Source: Bacillota bacterium
GTDB taxonomy: Bacteria > Bacillota > Clostridia > Christensenellales > SZUA-584
Assembly (NCBI GenBank): GCA_023416745.1
Contig: JAEZHF010000072.1
Coordinates: 1 to 64,000 of the forward strand
Reading direction: 5' to 3'
DNA length: 64,000 nucleotides
A model generated the notes under the pieces. That model saw nothing but the letters and a program-made list of their open reading frames with translations, was not told the origin of the DNA and did no database searches. Each line of letters begins with the position of its first letter. Position 1 is the stretch's first letter. A program made the translations under genes and the position numbers. This document shows, in pieces, positions 8,381 to 16,657 of the stretch.

Positions 8381-9022
8381 ATGGGTTTAGGCAGGGCGTA
8401 CAAACTCTATCTGTTTGATCTGGACGGCACGCTGGTGGACACCAAGCTGGACATCGCTCTTGCGTTCCAGCGGGTGTTGGGTGAAGCGGGCTTTGATGAG
8501 CCGTCGCTGGATGATGTGGAAAAGGCCATCGGTGGGGGAGCGAAAAACGCTGTAAACAAGCTGACGGGTCTGGAAGGCGATGCACTGGCACCGCTGCTTG
8601 AGGCTTTTACGGCGGCTTATGAGGAGATGTGCGCGGACCACACCGAGGTCTATGCGGGCGGTGAGGCACTGCTGCGCAGGCTCAAAGCCGAAGGCGCGAA
8701 GCTGGCCGTGGTAACGATGAAGTTCCGCGCACCCACGCACAAGATATTGAGACGGCATGGCATCATTGATCTGCTGGACGATGTGCTGGCGTTTGACGAT
8801 CTGGAAAAGCGCAAGCCGGACCCGGACAGCCTTGTGAAGCTGATAAAAAAATATGACATAAAACCAGAAGACGTGCTGGTGATCGGCGATACTGTGACCG
8901 ATCTCAAATACGCTCAGAATGCCGGCGTGGACGCGTGCGCTGTGGAATATGGCTATGGGGAGCTTGAGGATTTGAAGGCGCTCTCTCCCCGTTACATGGT
9001 CAAGAGTTTGCTCGACATATAA
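8381..9022 (+). CDS. HAD-family phosphatase, phosphoglycolate phosphatase-like
   Basis: A 213-residue HAD hydrolase. It has motif I YLFDLDGTLVDT (residues about 9-20), a helical cap, motif II VVTMKF, a lysine in KRKPDPDSL, and motif IV VLVIGDTVTDLKYA. This is the Gph/PpaX type that dephosphorylates small phosphorylated metabolites; the actual substrate cannot be read from sequence. It starts four bases after the trpS stop and ends the thrC operon. ATG 8381 is chosen because the frame from ATG 8373 stops at once. Confidence 0.85.
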   Translation: MGLGRAYKLYLFDLDGTLVDTKLDIALAFQRVLGEAGFDEPSLDDVEKAIGGGAKNAVNKLTGLEGDALAPLLEAFTAAYEEMCADHTEVYAGGEALLRRLKAEGAKLAVVTMKFRAPTHKILRRHGIIDLLDDVLAFDDLEKRKPDPDSLVKLIKKYDIKPEDVLVIGDTVTDLKYAQNAGVDACAVEYGYGELEDLKALSPRYMVKSLLDI

Positions 9023-9054
9023 AAAAAGGGGCGTGCGATGGAATCGAGGCCCCT
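9021..9054 (-). terminator. Terminator of the Gly/Cys-rich gene
   Basis: Read on the minus strand, AGGGGC and GCCCCT enclose an inner CGAT/ATCG stem and are followed by seven T. It sits directly behind the HAD gene, on the opposite strand. Confidence 0.7.
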
Positions 9055-9152
9055 GAATTATATACACGCGGTGTATATGTTGGTTGGTATCATCCTCCGG
9101 ATCGTTGAGCAGCTGTCGCTCTCGCCGGGGATTTTTTGTTATTGGGGTGTTG

Positions 9153-9395
9153 TTAGCACTTCGGGTTGCCACAGCCGCCCCAGCCGCCGTCGCATCCGCC
9201 GCAGCAGCAGAGAAGCAGGATGATCCAGATAATGCAGCTGCATCCGCCGCCACCAAAACCAAAGCCACCACCGCAGCCGTCGCCGCAGTTGCTGCCATAG
9301 CCGCCGCCGCATCCACCGCAGCAGCACAGTAACAAGATGATCAGCCAGCAGCAGTTGCCGCCAAAGCCGCCTCCGCATCCACCATCAAATCCCAT
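9153..9395 (-). CDS. Gly/Cys-rich small protein with two WxIILLLCCCGGC repeats
   Basis: An 80-residue protein built of two similar halves. Each has a glycine-rich lead (GGCGGGFGGN or GGGFGFGGGG), a hydrophobic core (WLIILLLCCCGGCGGG at about 17-32, WIILLLCCCGGCDGG at about 56-70) and a Gly/Cys tail. It carries about 15 cysteines. Reality as a gene is supported by a perfect ribosome site (AAGGAGG before ATG 9395) and a terminator behind it. It resembles small cysteine-rich proteins of Clostridia labelled chorion-class high-cysteine protein. It may be a spore, envelope or membrane-surface protein; that is inference. The opposite strand reads as an alanine-rich shadow. Confidence 0.7.
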   Translation of the reverse strand: MGFDGGCGGGFGGNCCWLIILLLCCCGGCGGGYGSNCGDGCGGGFGFGGGGCSCIIWIILLLCCCGGCDGGWGGCGNPKC

Positions 9396-9514
9396 ATATA
9401 TATCCTCCTTGTATTTCGGTGTCCTTTTTTCTAAAGGCTTAGTCTATATTACGCGAAGGATATATAATTGGTGCATCATGTGTGATTCACTGTGACAGAT
9501 CAAAAAAGATTGTT

Positions 9515-10723
9515 TTATGAATCAGTTAAGGCCGGGCTGCCCACGCTGTCCACCAGTTGAAGCTCCCGCTCAATTGACCGGGACTTGCGGGACGCGTCAT
9601 CAAGATTGTTCTGTGCCGCCTGCAGGCTGCGCTGGGTTCGCTCAATCGCGTCGGTGAAGGAGGAGAACGCTTTGCGTATGGCCTCCAGAAGCCGCAGTAC
9701 CTCACCGGACTGCTGTTCTATCGCCAGCGTACGGAAACCCATCTGCAGGCTGTTCAAGAGCGCTGAAAGCGTGGAGGGGCCTGCTATCGTCACGCGGTAT
9801 TCCCGCTGGCAGACGTCGGAGACACCCATCGATATCGCATCGGCATAAAGGCCCTCCGTAGGCAGATACATCACGGCGAATTCGGTGGTGGCAGGTGGGT
9901 TAATGTATTTGTCGCTGATGCGCTTGGCTTCGATTACCAAAGTTTTTGTCAGAGACTTCATCGCTTCTTTGGCCATTTCAGCGTCCCCGCTTTCCAGCAG
10001 TTCCTCTTTCTTAATGTATGCTTCCATAGGAAATTTTGAGTCGATGGGCAACAATATACTGTCGCCCGATGCGCCGGGCATCACGACGGCAAATTCCACG
10101 CGCTCGCGGTTATCCTTCACGGCGGCGTTACTCACATATTGAGCGGGGGAGAGCATTGCAGAAATCAGCGCGCCCAGCTGCGTCTCGCCCCAGGTGCCGC
10201 GTACCTTCACGTTGGATAGCACGCGCTTCAAGTCGCCCACGCCCGCGGCCAGGCTGCGCACCTCGCCCATGCTTTTGAACACCTGCTCCAGCTGGTCGGA
10301 CACCTGCTTGAACGATCCTGTCAGCCTCTTTTGGAGCATGTCGGAAAGCTGCTCGTCCACAGTCCTGCGCATCTGCTCCAACCGCTTTTCAGTGGTTTCG
10401 GTTATCTCCTTCAGCCGGCCTTCCACGGAATTTCGCAGCTTGTCCATACTCTCGCTGCTCTGGCGTGCCGTGTCGCAGAGCGTGCGCGTCAGTCCGTCGC
10501 CCAGTGCCCCGAACATCTCGATCACTTCGCGGCGCTGCTGATAGGCACTGTCGGCGCTTTGCTTTTTCATGTCTGCCAGCAGCCGGAAAAGAGTGGCTTC
10601 CAGCCTTTCCAGCGAGCCACCCACATCACCCGATCTGCTTTTTTTAAATATCAGCACAAACAGCACCGCCAGAAGCAGCATCACAGATGTGCCCGACAAA
10701 ATGTACAACCCCATATCCATCAT
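9515..10723 (-). CDS. rmuC: DNA recombination protein RmuC
   Basis: A 402-residue protein. An N-terminal membrane segment (about residues 7-25) is followed by a long coiled coil to about residue 150. Then comes the RmuC nuclease-like domain: RGTWGETQLGALI, LPIDSKFPMEAY and FAVMYLPTEGLYADAI. RmuC limits inversions and rearrangements at repeats in E. coli; the biochemical activity is poorly known. The start ATG 10723 follows AAAGGGGGT. It stands alone on the minus strand between the Gly/Cys gene and the DUF2975 unit. Confidence 0.93.
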   Translation of the reverse strand: MMDMGLYILSGTSVMLLLAVLFVLIFKKSRSGDVGGSLERLEATLFRLLADMKKQSADSAYQQRREVIEMFGALGDGLTRTLCDTARQSSESMDKLRNSVEGRLKEITETTEKRLEQMRRTVDEQLSDMLQKRLTGSFKQVSDQLEQVFKSMGEVRSLAAGVGDLKRVLSNVKVRGTWGETQLGALISAMLSPAQYVSNAAVKDNRERVEFAVVMPGASGDSILLPIDSKFPMEAYIKKEELLESGDAEMAKEAMKSLTKTLVIEAKRISDKYINPPATTEFAVMYLPTEGLYADAISMGVSDVCQREYRVTIAGPSTLSALLNSLQMGFRTLAIEQQSGEVLRLLEAIRKAFSSFTDAIERTQRSLQAAQNNLDDASRKSRSIERELQLVDSVGSPALTDS

Positions 10724-10813
10724 AAGAACCCCCTTTAAACGCGAATTATATCACAGAGGCTGTCCAAAAATGCGTACAAGGTTGTGTATTTATTGAAAAC
10801 CAATAAAAAATCG

Positions 10814-10842
10814 TTGACTTTGAGTACCCATTATGCTATTCT
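10814..10842 (+). promoter_or_regulatory. Promoter of the DUF2975/XRE unit
   Basis: TTGACT (10814-10819), a 17-base spacer and TATTCT (10837-10842), 22 bases before the ATG at 10864. Ribosome site GGAGGTGA follows. Confidence 0.55.
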
Positions 10843-10863
10843 CTCGCTTGATGGAGGTGAAAC

Positions 10864-11334
10864 ATGGATAAAAGCTTATGGAACATCCCATTGATACTTC
10901 AGCGGATGCTGGAAATCACGCTTGTATTGGGGACCATTTTTATCATCGCTTTACCTTTCATGACCGCTTTGCTGGATGAGAGACTCGTCGCCGGATATTT
11001 TACAGGCACTTCAAACGACAAATGGCTGTCGTTCACGCTTTTGGAGCTGTGCTGTGTCTGCTGCTGGTTCATACTCGTCTTTTTGCGCAAACTGCTCAGA
11101 ACGGTCATAAAAAGCTCACCTTTTGTCTATAACAATGTCCTTTATCTGAAGTATACATCTTACGTATGCGCTGCAGCAGCGCTGGTGCTGATCGTCAAAA
11201 CGCTGATCGATTTTACGGTGCTGACGCCTGTCGTGGCGATACTGGCCGTGCTCGCCAGTCTGTTTTGCCAGACGCTGGCCGCCGTTTTCGACAAGGCCAT
11301 ACGGCTTAAAGATGAAAACGACCTGACGATTTGA
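10864..11334 (+). CDS. DUF2975 membrane protein
   Basis: A 156-residue integral membrane protein with four predicted membrane segments (about residues 15-38, 55-76, 99-118 and 122-143). This is the size and layout of the DUF2975 family. The C-terminus KAIRLKDENDLTI is typical: in this family the tail K/R-x-x-x-E-N-D-L-T-I is conserved. DUF2975 genes are nearly always followed at once by a small XRE regulator, as here. Their function is unknown; an envelope-stress or toxin-like role has been suggested only by context. Confidence 0.85.
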   Translation: MDKSLWNIPLILQRMLEITLVLGTIFIIALPFMTALLDERLVAGYFTGTSNDKWLSFTLLELCCVCCWFILVFLRKLLRTVIKSSPFVYNNVLYLKYTSYVCAAAALVLIVKTLIDFTVLTPVVAILAVLASLFCQTLAAVFDKAIRLKDENDLTI

Positions 11335-11349
11335 GATGGGAGGATTGAA

Positions 11350-11565
11350 TTGGCAATTATTGTTAACCTGGATGTCATGATGGCCAAAAGAAAAATCTCA
11401 CTCAACGAACTTTCGGATAAGGTGGGCATAACGAAGGCCAATTTGTCGATATTGAAAACAGGGAAGGCTAAAGCCATACGCTTTTCGACGCTGAATGCGA
11501 TTTGCGTTGAGCTTGACTGCCAACCCGGGGACATTTTAGAATTCAGGGAGGACGAGGATGACTGA
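11350..11565 (+). CDS. Small XRE-family helix-turn-helix regulator
   Basis: A 71-residue Cro/CI-type DNA-binding protein: LDVMMAKRKISLNELSDKVG, then ITKANLSILKTGKAKAIRFS (recognition helix) and LNAICVELDCQPGDILEF. It is the usual partner of DUF2975 and probably controls this operon. It begins with TTG at 11350, preceded by GGGAGGA, fifteen bases after the DUF2975 stop. Its last eight bases overlap the start of the next small gene (ATGACTGA). Confidence 0.85.
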   Translation: MAIIVNLDVMMAKRKISLNELSDKVGITKANLSILKTGKAKAIRFSTLNAICVELDCQPGDILEFREDEDD

Positions 11566-11665
11566 CACAAATTATTTGTACGAATATTTTCTGACACACA
11601 GCCCGCAGACGGCAGAAGAACCGTCGGCACAGACGTCAGAGCCGGATGACAACGAAGAGGAGTAG
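11558..11665 (+). CDS. 35-residue acidic microprotein downstream of XRE
   Basis: A short reading frame MTDTNYLYEYFLTHSPQT followed by an acidic tail ending DDNEEE. It overlaps the XRE stop by eight bases and has GGGAGGACGAGG as a ribosome site inside the XRE gene. The frame ends just before a strong terminator, so it lies inside the operon. I recognise no family. Translation is plausible from its site and coupling but unproven. Confidence 0.45.
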   Translation: MTDTNYLYEYFLTHSPQTAEEPSAQTSEPDDNEEE

Positions 11666-11698
11666 GATAATTAAAAAGCTTCAAACATTTTTAATATA

Positions 11699-11744
11699 GG
11701 CGGTGACCTTGAATAAAAGTTTTCAAGGCCACCGCCGTTTTTAT
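11699..11744 (+). terminator. Strong terminator of the DUF2975 operon
   Basis: GGCGGTG-a-CCTTGAA pairs with TTCAAGG-CCACCGCC (about 14 pairs), followed by GTTTTTATT. It may also end the apbE transcript read from the other side. Confidence 0.85.
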
Positions 11745-11759
11745 TGTCCTTGGTCAGGT

Positions 11760-12842
11760 CTATTTCTCAGCGGATGCGCCGCCCAAGTCACGGAGCATAG
11801 GCTTGAAGCCGGAAGTCATAATTAGTTCATCGTCCGGCATCACCCAAAGGGCTTCCACACCCTCAAGCTCTTCGGCGAATTTGAGAGCTTTGTCCGGCGG
11901 CTCAATGAAGAGCACGGTGGAGAGCAGGTCGGCCACGCCCGAGTCTGCGGTGATTACCGTGACAGCCTTGTAATAGTCGGCAGGCATCAGTGTGGCCGGG
12001 TCGATCAGATGGTGGTACTGCTTGCCGTCTACGGTATAGAACCGCTCATAGACGCCGCTGGACACCACGGAAAGGTCCTTCACGAAAGCGACATCAAGAA
12101 GGTTCGACTCGTCCACGGAACCGGCCAGCGGACTGTCCGGGTCCTTGATACCAACACCCCACCGGACTCGCCTGCCGTCCAGAGGGTGCCCGATGGCATG
12201 CACATTGCCGCCTGCACTGATCAGCACGGAGTTATAGCCCTTTTCGGTCAGCAGATCGGCGACCACCTCTGTGGCGTAGCCTTTGGCGACCGCGCCGACA
12301 TCAATACGCATATTCTTGTCTGCCAGAAATACTGTGGAGGCCGCCTCATCGACGATCACGTTGTTAATGTCCGAATGTTCTTTGGCTGCCTGCAGTTCGC
12401 TCATCGGCGGAAGCTGCGCGCTGCCCGGGTCGTCGATGCCTGCCTCGCGGTAATCGTGCCACAAGGACAGTACCGAGCCCATCGCGATGTTGACGGCACC
12501 GTCCGACTTTTCGTACCATTCCTTGGACAACTTTATCAGCTCGATGATGTGGGTATCCACCTTCACGGGCTGATTACCGGCATTGTCGTTGATCGTCTTC
12601 ACATTATTGATGCCTTCATAGCTGTGGTATATGTCAAACAGCTTATGCATGTACAAAAACTCCTCATGAGCAATGCCGAGAAGCTCATTGAATTGCTCTT
12701 CTGTTTGCGTATAAGCCATCACGATGACGACAGTATCGAACGTATCCATAAAGTTGCTTTGAAATTTATTGTTCTTCACACAGCCTGCAGCCAATGAGGC
12801 GAGCATGCAAACAGCCAGCAGAAGGATAATTGCTTTTTTCAT
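11760..12842 (-). CDS. apbE: FAD:protein FMN transferase, lipoprotein (ApbE/FmnB type)
   Basis: A 360-residue enzyme that moves FMN from FAD onto a threonine of exported flavoproteins. The signal peptide ends in LASLAAGC (lipidated Cys 21), so it works outside the membrane. Family motifs include FMDTFDTVVIVMAYT, GAVNIAMGSVLSLWHDYR, MRIDVGAVAKGYATEVV, VLISAGGNVHAIG, WGVGIKDP and VVSSGVYERFY with HHLIDPATLMPA. Length is typical. The neighbour at 13041 is a duplicated-domain lipoprotein, and an NADH dehydrogenase lies divergently beyond it, as in flavin-based electron transfer loci. Confidence 0.93.
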   Translation of the reverse strand: MKKAIILLLAVCMLASLAAGCVKNNKFQSNFMDTFDTVVIVMAYTQTEEQFNELLGIAHEEFLYMHKLFDIYHSYEGINNVKTINDNAGNQPVKVDTHIIELIKLSKEWYEKSDGAVNIAMGSVLSLWHDYREAGIDDPGSAQLPPMSELQAAKEHSDINNVIVDEAASTVFLADKNMRIDVGAVAKGYATEVVADLLTEKGYNSVLISAGGNVHAIGHPLDGRRVRWGVGIKDPDSPLAGSVDESNLLDVAFVKDLSVVSSGVYERFYTVDGKQYHHLIDPATLMPADYYKAVTVITADSGVADLLSTVLFIEPPDKALKFAEELEGVEALWVMPDDELIMTSGFKPMLRDLGGASAEK

Positions 12843-12985
12843 TCCATAACCCCGTAACTATGATTAACACTATCTATTGTTTGCTGCGCATAATGCACAT
12901 TTTCCACTTTACCCGAAAATATATGGAAAGTAAACAGAAGAACATTTGCAGTAGTTTTCTGTTATGAGCAATAGCTTGTGATAAG

Positions 12986-13016
12986 AAAAATCCCTCCAAA
13001 TCGCTTTGGAGGGATT
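12986..13016 (-). terminator. Terminator behind the duplicated-domain lipoprotein gene
   Basis: AATCCCTCCAAA and TTTGGAGGGATT form a perfect 12-bp stem with a four-base loop. On the minus strand it is followed by TTTTTC. It separates the lipoprotein gene from apbE, which then needs its own promoter or read-through. The remaining part of the 198-base gap shows nothing else. Confidence 0.8.
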
Positions 13017-13040
13017 GACTCCTTACACGGTTGAAACTGA

Positions 13041-14141
13041 TCAGTCAGCCATTGCCGCTGCTTTCTGCAAAGCCGCGATGTAGTCGGTTACGTGAACTGT
13101 CACGCTGGAGGCCAGATCGGCATCCGCCGGAGCACCTTCGGTCAGCGCCATGCCAGCCACTTCGTCAACAGTTTTGCCGATCATCCACTGAGCCAAAGCC
13201 GCAGCCTGCTCATACCATTCCTTGCCGATGCCGGAAGCTTTCTTCATGCCGTACTCATCGCCAAGCTCGTTCTTGGTCTTGAGCTCAGCAGCAGTATCCG
13301 TGGTAACAGCGCCCGCTGCATCAACATTTATTTTGATTTGTGCCGTATCGATGATAACGCCCACGATCTTGCCTGTTTCATCAAATGTGGCCGCAACCAT
13401 TATGTTGTCCGTCTGCGCCAGGCCAGCCGCTTCAGCTGTTGCGCTTGCGGACTTCGCCAGAGAAATGACAGTACCAAGGCCGGTCTTCGTTGCGCCGGTG
13501 ACGGCAACGCCAAAGTCCTTCGCGTTGTCAACAGCCTTCTTCACAGCGTTCAGGTAATCGCCGACGTGGATGGTCACGCTCGCGGTCAGGTCCGGATCAT
13601 CCGTCGTGCCTTCTGCCGTTACGGAGAGCGCCATCACTTCGTCGATCGTCTTGCCAACCATCCAGTCTTCCAGTGCTGCAATCTGCTCATACCATTCCTT
13701 GCCGATACCGGAAGCTTTCTTCATGCCATACGCGTCACCGAGCTCAACTTTGGTCTTCACTTCGGCAGCGACATCGGTCGTCAGCTGGCCGGCAGCATCA
13801 AAATTGACTTTGGACTGCGTTGTGTCGATCTTGACATTGGCGATCTTGCCGTCAGCGCCCAGTGTCACGGCTGCCATTACGATATCAGCCTGAGCCAGAG
13901 CCGTAGCGTCGGCAGATGCGCCGGCGGACTTCGCAATGCTGATCACTGTACCAAGACCCGTTTTAACAGCGCCCGCCGCAGGTTCTTCTCCAGCGGGGCT
14001 CTCTTCACCGGCCGGAGCTTCCGTCGCCGCCGGGGCTTCCGTGGCTGCCGGGGCATCAGGCGTTTTATTTCCGCCGCAGCCTGCAAGAGCCATTGCGAGT
14101 ACCACTACTGATACCAACATGACTAATAAGATTTTTTTCAT
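13041..14141 (-). CDS. Lipoprotein with two tandem ~145-residue repeats, PplA-like position
   Basis: A 366-residue exported lipoprotein with lipobox LALAGC (Cys 22). A Pro/Ala/Glu-rich linker (about 28-58) leads to two near-identical domains, about 60-205 and 219-362. Each domain runs KTGLGTVIS, VKIDTTQ or IIDTAQ, ELGDxYGMKKASGIGKEWYE, W(M)xGKTxDEV, and SVTxHVxDY. The join reads AVTGATKTGLG; TGATKT looks like an ApbE flavin-attachment site. However, the same position before repeat 1 reads AAGAVKTGLG, so it may be chance. Listeria PplA also has two homologous domains beside its ApbE. Function as an extracellular electron carrier is inference; I know this domain only as an uncharacterised Clostridia family. 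Confidence 0.8.
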   Translation of the reverse strand: MKKILLVMLVSVVVLAMALAGCGGNKTPDAPAATEAPAATEAPAGEESPAGEEPAAGAVKTGLGTVISIAKSAGASADATALAQADIVMAAVTLGADGKIANVKIDTTQSKVNFDAAGQLTTDVAAEVKTKVELGDAYGMKKASGIGKEWYEQIAALEDWMVGKTIDEVMALSVTAEGTTDDPDLTASVTIHVGDYLNAVKKAVDNAKDFGVAVTGATKTGLGTVISLAKSASATAEAAGLAQTDNIMVAATFDETGKIVGVIIDTAQIKINVDAAGAVTTDTAAELKTKNELGDEYGMKKASGIGKEWYEQAAALAQWMIGKTVDEVAGMALTEGAPADADLASSVTVHVTDYIAALQKAAAMAD

Positions 14142-14339
14142 TTCTACCCTCCCAAAAATGTTTATGACTATTTTATCCAGATACCACCGAAATATGTACG
14201 GTTGTCTTGGATTTGTCGATTATAACACTATTCATAAAGACTTTCAATAAAGAATAGTTAGCCATTAATACTTTTTTTGGTACAAATCAAGAAAATATAA
14301 TCAACATTACTAGTATATGTATCGAATTTATAGGAGATC

Positions 14340-14468
14340 GTGAAAAGTATGTCATTTACTTTTAGGAATCGTTCTGATATCATAAAAAATCAGAGAAACA
14401 GAGTCGTCATGCTGTTTTTTCTGCTGAGCTGCATTGGCGATATTGCCATTGCTCCTTCATGCACGTAA
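14340..14468 (+). CDS. Small hydrophobic reading frame in the divergent region
   Basis: In the 526-base gap between the lipoprotein gene and ndh, a frame from GTG 14340 (or ATG 14349) encodes about 40 residues, ending VVMLFFLLSCIGDIAIAP. TAGGAG stands just upstream. It has one possible membrane segment and no recognisable family. It could be a decayed remnant of a larger gene. The rest of the gap is AT-rich and must hold the divergent promoters; I see no clear riboswitch. Confidence 0.25.
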   Translation: MKSMSFTFRNRSDIIKNQRNRVVMLFFLLSCIGDIAIAPSCT

Positions 14469-14667
14469 TGTCATCTGGCTGCAGCTGCTGGCGACGTCCT
14501 TTGATCGCAATATATGCGGTTAAAAACTGCCGGATGAATTATGATAATATTGACCGTTAAATAAGACCGAATGCGGCAGCCGATACTGGTTCATCACATA
14601 ATCGGTTTTCTGCATGATTTTTAATGTCATGGGCGGTTTGTTATTTTTAATGTTGGGGAGGAGAACT

Positions 14668-16638
14668 ATGCCAAAAAAAATTGTTATTGTCGGTGCCGGG
14701 TATGCTGGCATTGAAGCGGCCTTACGGCTTCACAAGATGGGAAGAAGAGACAATATCGAAATCACCATCATCGACCGAAACCCTTATCACTCGCTGCTGA
14801 CGGAAATCCATGAAGTAGCGGGAAACCGGGTGGGGGAAGATGCTGTTAAAGTACCGCTCAGCAAAATCTTCAGGAATACACGTGTGAATGTTGTGCTGGA
14901 CAGCATTGACAAGTTTGAGTTTGAAAATAAAAAGGTCATTTCAGCCAATCATACATATCCATACGATTATCTGATTATGGCTATCGGCTCAACTCCGAAC
15001 TATTTTGGCATACCGGGTCTTGAAGAGAACGGCTTCCCGCTCTGGTCTGTCGGCGATGCCATCAGGATTCGTGAACACATTGAGCGCTGCTTCTTTGAAG
15101 CGTCGACGGAAACGGACAAGGAACGCCGCAAACGTTTGCTGACATTCGTTGTGGGCGGCGCAGGGTTTACCGGCGTGGAAATGATCGGCGAGATTGGCCA
15201 GTGGATTAAAAAGCTTTGCCGTGAGCACCGTGTGGGGCGTAATGAGGTTCGGCTGATGCTGGTTGACATGCTCAACTGTGTGCTGAGCAACCTGTGCGAT
15301 ATCAACAGTAAGCGTGCCCACGATTATATGGAAAAGAAGCTGGGCATCGAGATCATATTGTCCACCGCAATCAAAAACGTGACTCCGGAATCAATCGACA
15401 TCAGCAACGGTACGACAATAGGCACCCATACGCTGATTTGGGCGGCTGGTGTGCGCGCATCTGAAGATGTTGAATGCATGGTGGAGCTTGAAAAAGGTGG
15501 CGCAAGACGTCTCTGTGTGGATGAATACTGCCGTACAAAACACGAAAACGTATATGCGATCGGCGACGTGGGCGCGCTGCTGGACGACAAGGGCAAGGCG
15601 TATCCGGCCATGGTCGAAACGGCGCTGCAGACGGCGGAAGGCGCGGCGCACAACATAATCGCAGATATGCACGGAAAAGAGCTGAGGCCGGTCAAGGTAA
15701 AGCTGCACGGTGTGATGGTCTGCATCGGTAACTATTTCGCGGTGGCAGACCTGATGGGTGTGCGCCCGGGCCGCTGGATATCTCTTCTTATGAAGTATAT
15801 CGTCAATATGCATTATTTGCACGGTATATTGGGACTGTCCGGGGTCTGGAAGTATCTTTGCGACGAAATACTGGAGCGTAGGCAGCACAAGCGTTTTCTG
15901 CAGAGAAACTATGCTAAAAAGGTTCAGGCTTGGTGGTTGGTGCCGCTGCGTCTGTTCCTGGGCTGGACCTGGTTCTATGAAGGCTTAAAGAAGATACTGG
16001 AAGGCTGGATGACGGATCCCAAGCTGGCCACGTTCTTAGGTTACGGTGGTGCCGACAGCACATCCACAGCAACCGCCGGCGCAGCCGATGCAGCGGCAGC
16101 GGCCACTGCGGGAGCGGCCGGTGCGGCGGAGGCTGTGGCGGCGGCCACCGGAGCGGCGGCATCGGGCGGCGCAGAGGGCGCAGCATCTGCTGTTCAGCAG
16201 CTTATCAACATCGACTGGAGCTGGTTGGGCGTATTTTTGGATAAGTCGGGCAGCACCATGACGTTCCGCATCAAGTTCTTCCTGGTGGACTGGATTGTCA
16301 ACGGATGGGTGCTGGCCACGGACGGCTGGGCAATGTTCTTCCAAATATTCATCGTTATAATTGAGATCCTCGTCGGACTCGCCATATTCTCGGGCACGTT
16401 TACGTTCCTGTCGTCAATAGCTTCGCTGGGGCTTATCGCGATGTTTGTGACGACAACGGGTATGTACGATACCACTTGGTGGATGCTGTTTGCCGGCATT
16501 GCTATTGCGGCAGGTGCGGGTCGCGCATTCGGTCTGGACCACTGGGTGCTTCCGTATCTGGGCAGAGTCTGGGACGGGACCAAAAAGAACGGCCGCCTCA
16601 CCCTGTTTTTCGGCAGAAACCGCATGCTGAAGAAATAG
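14668..16638 (+). CDS. ndh: Type II NADH dehydrogenase with C-terminal DoxX-like membrane domain
   Basis: A 656-residue fusion. Residues 1 to about 400 are an NDH-2 flavoprotein: VIVGAGYAGIEAAL (FAD fold), VVGGAGFTGVEMIGE (NADH fold), WAAGVRASED and YAIGDVGALLD. From about residue 422 it becomes a membrane protein (WWLVPLRLFLGWTWFYEGLKK, then several hydrophobic segments) of DoxX type. Between the first membrane helix and the rest lies an Ala/Gly-rich stretch (about 458-511). ATG 14668 follows GGGGAGGAG; an in-frame upstream start at 14614 has no ribosome site. It should oxidise NADH and pass electrons to a membrane quinone. A polyprenyl synthase follows after 19 bases. Confidence 0.9.
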   Translation: MPKKIVIVGAGYAGIEAALRLHKMGRRDNIEITIIDRNPYHSLLTEIHEVAGNRVGEDAVKVPLSKIFRNTRVNVVLDSIDKFEFENKKVISANHTYPYDYLIMAIGSTPNYFGIPGLEENGFPLWSVGDAIRIREHIERCFFEASTETDKERRKRLLTFVVGGAGFTGVEMIGEIGQWIKKLCREHRVGRNEVRLMLVDMLNCVLSNLCDINSKRAHDYMEKKLGIEIILSTAIKNVTPESIDISNGTTIGTHTLIWAAGVRASEDVECMVELEKGGARRLCVDEYCRTKHENVYAIGDVGALLDDKGKAYPAMVETALQTAEGAAHNIIADMHGKELRPVKVKLHGVMVCIGNYFAVADLMGVRPGRWISLLMKYIVNMHYLHGILGLSGVWKYLCDEILERRQHKRFLQRNYAKKVQAWWLVPLRLFLGWTWFYEGLKKILEGWMTDPKLATFLGYGGADSTSTATAGAADAAAAATAGAAGAAEAVAAATGAAASGGAEGAASAVQQLINIDWSWLGVFLDKSGSTMTFRIKFFLVDWIVNGWVLATDGWAMFFQIFIVIIEILVGLAIFSGTFTFLSSIASLGLIAMFVTTTGMYDTTWWMLFAGIAIAAGAGRAFGLDHWVLPYLGRVWDGTKKNGRLTLFFGRNRMLKK

Positions 16639-16657
16639 CCCGGAGGGTTTATATATC

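Noticed and set aside
9084..9332. Alanine-rich 82-residue frame on the plus strand
   Set aside because: It is the reverse complement of the Gly/Cys-rich gene, whose ribosome site and terminator fit the minus strand.
13890..14020. Low-complexity Pro/Ala/Glu repeats in the lipoprotein as a separate repeat element
   Set aside because: The repeats encode the surface linker after the lipid anchor, usual in Gram-positive lipoproteins.
16060..16190. GC-rich repeat inside ndh as an inserted element
   Set aside because: It stays in frame, encodes the Ala/Gly linker and has no terminal repeats or target duplication.
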